From positions 1-8,892 of the forward strand of contig DCYG01000028.1 of NCBI GenBank assembly GCA_002331025.1: 8,892 bases of DNA, read 5' to 3'. The translations under genes were made by a program, and so were the position numbers. The notes beneath the pieces were generated by a model, which was not told the DNA's origin, did no database searches, and worked only from the letters and a program-made list of their open reading frames with translations. Shown in pieces: positions 5,347-8,892 of this stretch. Each line of letters opens with the position of its first letter. Within the stretch, counting starts at the first letter, position 1. Source of the DNA: Firmicutes bacterium UBA2116. GTDB taxonomy: Bacteria; Bacillota; Clostridia; Tissierellales; Sedimentibacteraceae.

Positions 5347-5835
5347 CACCCTCATGGCTCTTTGAAAATTTCATATCCGACGACCTGAATACGTTAGCTG
5401 ACGGACCCCAAAAGGGAAAGCGACCCCGGAGGATGCGCCAAGACCACCTGTAGGACGGCGATGAGAACATGAAATCAACCATATTAATTTTATTCTGTTT
5501 ATGGTTTCTCATTTTCCAGCCTATCAAAGACGGCCAAATAAGGTGCAGAGCGGTACCCATCCGTCCGAAAAGCAGGCTGTGGCAGCCTGCTTCGCAATGA
5601 CCCCGTCAGCCTATATTGATACTTCTGTCCAGTCACAGCCCCCCTGAACGGGGGATCACGCAATGAGGGCAGCCAGCGGAGATCCCGGTGGAGGTGAGAT
5701 TCCTATGATGCGGTATACCATGCTTGCATGGCATTAGCCAGCCGCAGTTCAGGCCGTCGCCTTTGTTGTGCAAAGCACCATGCTCTGCACAGAGTGCTTG
5801 GGGAGTAGTGTCGAATTAAGCACAGCGAGAAAAAT
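5347..5835. other. Gene-free stretch rich in hairpins, candidate structured RNA region
   Basis: No supported protein gene is present on either strand. Many local pairings follow one another: CCC-AAAA-GGG at 5407-5416; ATGAGAA and AACCAT near 5465-5485 pairing to ATGGTTTCTCAT near 5502-5513; AGCAGGCT/AGCCTGCT at 5571-5591; CCCCC/GGGGG at 5640-5654; CCATGC/GCATGG at 5718-5731; and TGTGCA/TGCACA near 5767-5792. A longer-range pair links GACGGA at 5400-5405 and TCCGTC near 5560-5565. Such density suggests a noncoding RNA or a long leader for the toxin gene. I do not recognise a named RNA family. Confidence 0.45.
5705..5737 (+). other. Second ten-codon ORF (MMRYTMLAWH) with a strong ribosome site
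   Basis: GGAGGTGA at 5690-5697 lies seven bases before ATG 5705, a better initiation site than those of several real genes here. The ORF stops at TAG 5735-5737 and spans the perfect CCATGC-TT-GCATGG hairpin. It could be a leader peptide whose translation affects folding of the downstream leader. The upstream frame is also open between stops, so a decayed longer gene is an alternative. Confidence 0.28.
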
Positions 5836-5971
5836 CTTAATGTCAGAAGCCATGAGAACCTCACGCCATCAGGGATAGGCGGTCCCATATTGCGAAGCAA
5901 CAAGGTTCTCTCAGCCGTCAAAATCTTTGATTTTGCAAACGGCGTGAGGTTCTTATTTTTGTGACATTAAG
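5836..5971 (+). promoter_or_regulatory. Large stem structure directly upstream of mazF
   Basis: Two nested perfect pairings close a 136-base domain: CTTAATGTCA at 5836-5845 with TGACATTAAG at 5962-5971, and AGAACCTCACGCC at 5855-5867 with GGCGTGAGGTTCT at 5941-5953. Inside are TTGC-GAA-GCAA at 5890-5900 and CAAAATC/GATTTTG near 5919-5936. After the inner stem comes TTATTTTTG, so it may also work as an attenuator. The domain ends 24 bases before the mazF ribosome site. It may be a regulatory leader for the toxin, an RNA processing element, or a small palindromic insertion. Confidence 0.6.
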
Positions 5972-6009
5972 AAAAACCAAAGGAATTACAAACCAAGGAG
6001 GTGCAAAAT

Positions 6010-6378
6010 TTGAACACGATAAAGAAAGGCATCAGCCGCGGCGATATTTTTTATGCCGACTTAAGCCCCGTTGTGGGCTGTGAGCAAGGGGGCATCCGTC
6101 CCGTACTTATCCTGCAAAACGACATCGGCAACCGCTACAGCCCTACCACCATCGTCTGTGCCATCACCGGCAAACCGAAAAAGCCTTTGCCCACCCATTC
6201 AGCCATTGCCGGAGTAGGCAGACTGTCCATAGAATCCTTTGCCCTTTTAGAACAGATACGTACCATTGATAGGGCTCGGCTCAGAGAAAAGGTTGGAAAT
6301 CTTTCCGACCATGACATGAAGAAAATAAATCAGGCACTTTCTATCAGCGTCGGACTTAGTCCGGCATTTTTTTCATGA
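6010..6378 (+). CDS. mazF: MazF/PemK (EndoA-like) mRNA interferase toxin, no adjacent antitoxin
   Basis: A 122-residue sequence-specific endoribonuclease toxin very like Bacillus EndoA. The characteristic N-terminus is RGDIFYADLSPVVGCEQGG (10-28), with Arg30 and Thr53 at the positions of the EndoA active-site Arg25 and Thr48, and LLEQIRTID (79-87) in the C-terminal half. It should cut single-stranded mRNA at a short motif, which I cannot predict. The TTG start at 6010 follows AAGGAGG at 5995-6001 by eight bases; a GTG at 6001 overlaps that site and is rejected. MazF genes are normally preceded by a mazE antitoxin, but none is seen up to the terminator near 5340; the space is structured noncoding sequence. 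The last codons are read from a terminator hairpin. The catalytic residues are intact, so the protein is probably active. Confidence 0.93.
   Translation: MNTIKKGISRGDIFYADLSPVVGCEQGGIRPVLILQNDIGNRYSPTTIVCAITGKPKKPLPTHSAIAGVGRLSIESFALLEQIRTIDRARLREKVGNLSDHDMKKINQALSISVGLSPAFFS
6349..6373 (+). terminator. Intrinsic terminator inside the 3' end of mazF
   Basis: GTCGGAC at 6349-6355 and GTCCGGC at 6359-6365 form a seven-base-pair stem with a three-base loop and one G-T pair, followed by A and seven T at 6367-6373. The mazF stop codon lies just after it at 6376-6378, so the final residues SPAFFS come from the terminator. It should limit read-through from mazF into xis. Confidence 0.7.
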
Positions 6379-6391
6379 AGGGAGAATTTTT

Positions 6392-6610
6392 ATGAGCAAC
6401 AAAACAATGATGTTTGAAAAATACCCTGATGTAGTCGAGGTAAATCAATTGCGAGAAATGCTTGGCGGTATCAGCCGGAAGCTGGCTTATAAACTGCTTT
6501 CGGAAAAAGAGATACATAGTGTTCGCGTTGGACGAACCTATAAGATTCCCAAAGTGTGCATTATGGAATATTTGCTGGGCGAAGAAATGTGCCACATCAA
6601 GATTTTTTGA
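6392..6610 (+). CDS. xis: Excisionase-family small DNA-binding protein
   Basis: A 72-residue protein with a winged helix-turn-helix of the excisionase/MerR-like type. The helix-turn-helix is at about 15-40 (VEVNQLREMLGGISRKLAYK) and the wing includes VRVGRTYKIPK at 44-54, the usual pattern in Tn916-type Xis and related HTH_17 proteins. It would bind and bend DNA near the element ends, direct the integrase toward excision, and possibly regulate int. It is 13 bases after mazF with ribosome site AGGGAG, and 147 bases before int. A terminator overlaps its stop. A generic small transcription factor is possible, but position next to int favours Xis. Confidence 0.82.
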   Translation: MSNKTMMFEKYPDVVEVNQLREMLGGISRKLAYKLLSEKEIHSVRVGRTYKIPKVCIMEYLLGEEMCHIKIF

Positions 6611-6620
6611 TGTGGTTTTT
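6592..6620 (+). terminator. Rho-independent terminator overlapping the xis stop
   Basis: CCACATCAA at 6592-6600 pairs with TTGATGTGG at 6607-6615 around a six-base loop, followed by five T. The TGA stop at 6608-6610 lies within the right arm. It separates xis transcription from int. Confidence 0.88.
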
Positions 6621-6757
6621 GCTTACTATTGGACATGAACCGTAGAAAAATCCGTTGGATTGCTTCCGCGTAAAACAGTAGCTATCCCATGCTTTCTGTG
6701 GTATTGTGGTGTTGTCAATGGTAGGCAAATACGCTGTTATTTCAAAGGAGGGTAACA

Positions 6758-8005
6758 ATGATAGCAGGCTGTCTACAGCAAAAAAACAATACTTACTATG
6801 CCGTTCTATACATCAAGGTGGACGGCAAAAGAAAAACCAAATGGGTTCCTACCGGACTTCCGGTGGAAGGAACCAGTGACAGAAAAGCAAAAAAAGCCTT
6901 TGACCAGATCCGGTTGGAATACGAACAGGAGCAGGAAGAAAAAGAGCGTCGGGATGCCGAGGAACGAGCCAGAGAACTAATTGAGGGCAAACGGAATCCC
7001 CAAGCAGAGGTACTGTTTACCGACTACCTTCAGAAATGGCTGATACAGGCAAAGCCCACGATAGCCAAAACAACATTTAAGGGCTATCAAACGATGCTGG
7101 ACGGACGGATCAGCCGGTACTTTACTGAACTGAACATTACCTTGGCGGAGGTTACTCCACAGCACATCCAGGACTTTCATCAATCAATCTTTGATGAAGG
7201 ACACACACCCAATACAGTAATTCATTATCACGCTGTCCTTCGCAGAGCATTGCAGAATGCTGTAAAAAAAGGAATCATAGGTAGCAACCCTGCTGACCGG
7301 GTAGACCGACCCAAAAAGAATGTATATCAGGCTCAGTTTTATTCCGCAGAGGAAATGATGGCTCTGTTTGATGCGGTATCAGATGATCCATTGGAGATTT
7401 GTGTGAAGTTGGCAGCTTACTATGGCTTGCGCCGAAGCGAAGTCTTGGGATTAAAGTGGGATGCGATTAACCTTGAGCAAAAGACTATCTCCATTAAGCA
7501 CAAGGTGATTGAGGACACGGTAGACGGCAAATCCATAGCGGTCGGTGAGGATGTACTGAAAACCAAATCCAGCTTCCGCACCCTTCCGTTACTGCCATCG
7601 GTGGAAAAGCTACTGCTTGCAGAAAAAGAAAAGCAGGAAAAGTACCGAAAGTTATTCAAGCGCTCTTACTGCCGAGATTATCTCGACTACATCTGCCTCG
7701 ACCAAACAGGGAAGCTCATGCGCCCTAATTATGTGACGGATCACTTTAGCTGGGTGCTTGAAAAAGCAGACCTCAAAAAAATCCGATTCCACGATTTAAG
7801 ACATTCCTGTGCCAGCTTACTGCTCGCAAATGGGATATCCATGAAGCAAATCCAGATATGGCTGGGGCACAGCACCTTTTCCACGACAGCAGACATTTAC
7901 TCTCATCTGGACTTCCACGCACAGATTGAATCCGGTTTGGTCATGGATGGAATGTTTGAAAGAAACCGAGTGGCGAAACCTACTGGACTTGCAGCGGCCA
8001 ACTGA
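6758..8005 (+). CDS. int: Tyrosine recombinase integrase, Tn916-like
   Basis: A 415-residue site-specific recombinase that integrates and excises the element. The N-terminal 60 or so residues form a three-strand arm-DNA-binding fold (NNTYYAVLYIKVDGKRKTKW), followed by a charged helical linker rich in Glu/Arg at about 48-75. The SAM-like core-binding domain is at about 85-185, and the catalytic domain has Arg225 in YYGLRRSEVLGL, His345-x-x-Arg348 in HDLRHSC, His371 in WLGHS and the nucleophile Tyr381 in IYSHLD. All catalytic residues are present and the length is normal, so it should be active. The start follows AAAGGAGG by six bases. The gene points toward the tRNA-Ser 160 bases downstream, the usual layout at an attachment site. 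Confidence 0.96.
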   Translation: MIAGCLQQKNNTYYAVLYIKVDGKRKTKWVPTGLPVEGTSDRKAKKAFDQIRLEYEQEQEEKERRDAEERARELIEGKRNPQAEVLFTDYLQKWLIQAKPTIAKTTFKGYQTMLDGRISRYFTELNITLAEVTPQHIQDFHQSIFDEGHTPNTVIHYHAVLRRALQNAVKKGIIGSNPADRVDRPKKNVYQAQFYSAEEMMALFDAVSDDPLEICVKLAAYYGLRRSEVLGLKWDAINLEQKTISIKHKVIEDTVDGKSIAVGEDVLKTKSSFRTLPLLPSVEKLLLAEKEKQEKYRKLFKRSYCRDYLDYICLDQTGKLMRPNYVTDHFSWVLEKADLKKIRFHDLRHSCASLLLANGISMKQIQIWLGHSTFSTTADIYSHLDFHAQIESGLVMDGMFERNRVAKPTGLAAAN

Positions 8006-8085
8006 TTTTCTACGGACTGCTTTATAAGAACACGGTAAAGCCTTATACGATGAGGTTTCAAGCATATCCGTTTTCTACAGAAACA

Positions 8086-8110
8086 GAAAAACGCCCCCAA
8101 AAGGGAGCGT
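8086..8110 (-). terminator. Hairpin terminator reading toward int, minus strand
   Basis: ACGC-C-CCC at 8091-8098 pairs with GGG-A-GCGT at 8103-8110 across one mismatch with an AAAA loop. On the minus strand it is followed by a T-run (TTTTTC). It is probably a back-up stop for the tRNA transcript before it can run antisense into int. Confidence 0.6.
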
Positions 8111-8120
8111 AGAAATTCAG

Positions 8121-8164
8121 GAAAAAGGAAGAGCCTGCTGCGGACATTGACCGCAAACAGGCTC
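8121..8164 (-). terminator. Rho-independent terminator of the tRNA-Ser gene
   Basis: GAGCCTG at 8131-8137 pairs with CAGGCTC at 8158-8164, with an inner TGCGG/CCGCA stem. On the minus strand the stem is followed by TTCCTTTTTC. It lies immediately after the CCA end of the tRNA, as expected for its terminator. Confidence 0.85.
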
Positions 8165-8165
8165 A

Positions 8166-8254
8166 TGGCGGAGACGGTGAGATTCGAACTCACGTGCCCG
8201 TGAGGACAACCTGATTTCGAGTCAGGCTCGTTATGACCACTTCGATACGCCTCC
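8166..8254 (-). tRNA. tRNA-Ser (anticodon CGA), complete with encoded CCA
   Basis: On the minus strand the acceptor GGAGGCG (8254-8248) pairs with CGTCTCC (8176-8170) with one G-T pair. The anticodon stem CCTGA/TCAGG encloses loop CTCGAAA, so the anticodon is CGA (8219-8217), reading UCG. There is a long class II variable arm (TGTCC/GGGCA) as in tRNA-Ser, and the T arm is GTGAG-TTCGAAT-CTCAC. CCA is encoded at 8168-8166. The gene lies next to int and its 5' half is repeated twice to the right, so it is the attachment site. The 5' and 3' acceptor strands match each other, so this copy is functional. Confidence 0.95.
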
Positions 8255-8264
8255 ATATTATATT

Positions 8265-8294
8265 TTAATACACACAGCCTTTTGTAGAAGCCAA
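8265..8294 (-). promoter_or_regulatory. Probable promoter of tRNA-Ser within the repeat unit
   Basis: On the minus strand TTGGCT (8294-8289) and TATTAA (8270-8265) are 18 bases apart, placing the start a few bases before the tRNA 5' end. The second repeat unit keeps the same layout with TTGACT at 8485-8480, closer to consensus. The promoter is therefore part of the repeated unit. Confidence 0.5.
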
Positions 8295-8405
8295 GGCAAA
8301 GTGTAGAAAAACCGTAGAAATCGCTAAAAAGCTAAATTTTCAAAATCCCGCAAACCCACGGAAACTCAGCGTTTCCGGCGTTTTCAAAGCAAGTGACCGA
8401 GTGGT

Positions 8406-8448
8406 TTTCGAGTCAGGCTCGTTATGACCACTTCGATACGCCTCCATA
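8406..8448 (-). pseudogene. Partial tRNA-Ser, 5' half only (copy 2)
   Basis: On the minus strand this matches the intact tRNA from the first acceptor base to the anticodon loop, then switches to unrelated sequence beginning CCACTCGGTCACTTGC. It lacks the 3' half and cannot make a tRNA, though its promoter-like boxes are retained and a half-tRNA transcript is possible. It marks an attachment-site boundary. Confidence 0.85.
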
Positions 8449-8597
8449 TTTTATTTTAATACACACAGCCTTTCGTAGAAGTCAAGGCAAAGTGTAGAAA
8501 AACCGTAGAAATCGGTAAAAATCTAAATTTTCAAAATCCCTCAAACCTGCATAAACTCAAGGTCTTCCCGCATTTTCAAGGCAAGTGACCGAGTGGA

Positions 8598-8640
8598 TTT
8601 CGAGTCAGCCCCGTTATGACCACTTCGATACCTCTCCATG
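8598..8640 (-). pseudogene. Partial tRNA-Ser, 5' half only (copy 3, divergent)
   Basis: On the minus strand this reads GGAGAGG at the acceptor and GGGGCTGA before the anticodon loop, where the other two copies have GGAGGCG and GAGCCTGA. Upstream flanking sequence also differs from the repeat units. It is best explained as the 5' half of the original chromosomal tRNA-Ser, split by integration, whose 3' half would sit at the far end of the element. Confidence 0.75.
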
Positions 8641-8892
8641 TATAAAATTTTCAAACGCCGTCGTATAAAACTCAGCTCGGACATCCTCAAAAGTTAAAGT
8701 TGCACGAACTTTGAATTTCTCCAATGAAACAATTTTATATTTAATATGAAGTTTTGTCAATATAACAAGTATATATTTATATGTTTTACACATTTTTCCG
8801 GATTTTTTTCTACAGCTAGGAAAGATATATAAAGGACCTCAGCGATGAGGTCCTCAGGCTGCTGAAAAAGCCCCCCTGCATCGTTGCCGTTC
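8641..8892. other. AT-rich flank, probably host chromosome
   Basis: No gene is supported. The stretch is very AT-rich around 8735-8785. Minus-strand TTGAGG and TATACG about 17 bases apart, near 8665-8690, could be the original promoter of the stranded tRNA half. Past about 8830 composition changes and a hairpin appears. The region lies outside the last attachment-like copy, so it is likely host DNA flanking the element. Confidence 0.4.
8834..8853. terminator. Hairpin at the window edge, possible minus-strand terminator
   Basis: GGACCTCA at 8834-8841 pairs with TGAGGTCC at 8846-8853 around a GCGA loop. On the minus strand it is followed by TTTATATAT, a weak tail. It could end a minus-strand gene lying beyond the window. 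Confidence 0.5.

Larger units (their letters stand above)
8215..8640. repeat. Tandem attachment-site array of about 191-bp units
   Basis: A block starting in the anticodon loop (TTTCGAG) and covering the tRNA 5' half occurs at 8215, 8406 and 8598. The first two are identical for 45 bases, and their following sequence stays largely similar to the end of each unit, where both finish with AAGTGACCGAGTGG before the next TTTCGAG. The units diverge most in the last third. The anticodon stem-loop is a common crossover point for tyrosine integrases, so these look like stacked att sites or scars of successive integrations of related elements. GTAGAA motifs lie inside each unit and near the xis-int gap, as candidate integrase arm sites. 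Confidence 0.85.

Noticed and set aside
5703..5921. Minus-strand frame opposite the structured leader
   Set aside because: It crosses strong hairpins, has no ribosome site, and the composition is typical of a shadow of structured sequence.
6712..6740. TTGTCA and TGTTAT 17 bases apart, possible int promoter
   Set aside because: Transcription would begin near 6747, inside the int ribosome site at about 6745-6751, so the message could not be translated normally.
7903..8256. 117-codon minus-strand frame covering the tRNA and int end
   Set aside because: It is the translation of the tRNA-Ser gene and antisense int; a common false gene at tRNA loci.
8215..8640. Tandem repeats considered as a CRISPR array
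   Set aside because: Only three repeats, units of about 191 bp with related spacers, and the repeat is a tRNA half; no cas genes.
8757..8891. Open minus-strand frame running off the right edge
   Set aside because: It passes through the hairpin at 8834-8853 and an AT-rich tail, with no recognisable protein features.

Overview
This window reads as the integrase-proximal (right) end of a Clostridia-type integrative and conjugative element of the broad Tn916/Tn1549 class, inserted at a tRNA-Ser gene and carrying a cadmium/zinc resistance operon as cargo. The host assignment is inference. It rests on strong AGGAGG ribosome sites, GTG/TTG starts, a clostridial-type c-di-GMP riboswitch, a close EndoA-like MazF, and the accessory order sigma-like gene, toxin, xis, int seen in Firmicutes elements. 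No conjugation genes lie in the window, so they would be further left.

Layout. Bases 1-560 are a junction zone: the tail of a riboswitch-type terminator, a minus-strand gene fragment with its own terminator, and sequence with no convincing gene. Bases 565-3988 hold a one-direction metal operon. A consensus promoter is overlapped by a perfect 16-bp inverted repeat and followed by a CadC-like ArsR repressor, a free-standing heavy-metal-associated (HMA) protein, a P1B-2 ATPase without its own HMA domain, and a ZIP permease. Bases 3989-4365 are decayed sequence. Bases 4366-4503 are a c-di-GMP-I (GEMM) riboswitch with an intrinsic terminator. The right arm and tail of an identical terminator open the window, so the metal cargo lies between two copies of this sequence.

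Bases 4579-6620 are the element's accessory module: a ten-codon ORF, several hairpins including one that sequesters a ribosome site, a sigma-70-like factor, about 660 bases of gene-free DNA rich in hairpins, an orphan MazF toxin and a small excisionase-like protein. The tyrosine integrase follows at 6758-8005. Bases 8166-8640 hold an intact tRNA-Ser(CGA) on the minus strand and two more copies of its 5' half. All three sit in tandem units of about 191 bp whose boundaries fall in the anticodon loop, as expected for stacked attachment sites. The outermost copy has a different acceptor strand and looks like the stranded remnant of the original host tRNA gene.

How it fits together (inference). 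CadC senses Cd/Pb/Zn and derepresses the operon. The ATPase exports the metal with the separate HMA protein as chaperone or sensor domain. The ZIP protein is an unexpected partner because its family usually imports. The riboswitch, sigma-like protein, RBS hairpin, structured leader and MazF form a layer that could link host signalling to maintenance or excision. The most unusual parts are the tandem half-tRNA attachment array, the riboswitch duplicated around the cargo, and the antitoxin-less MazF behind a long structured leader.
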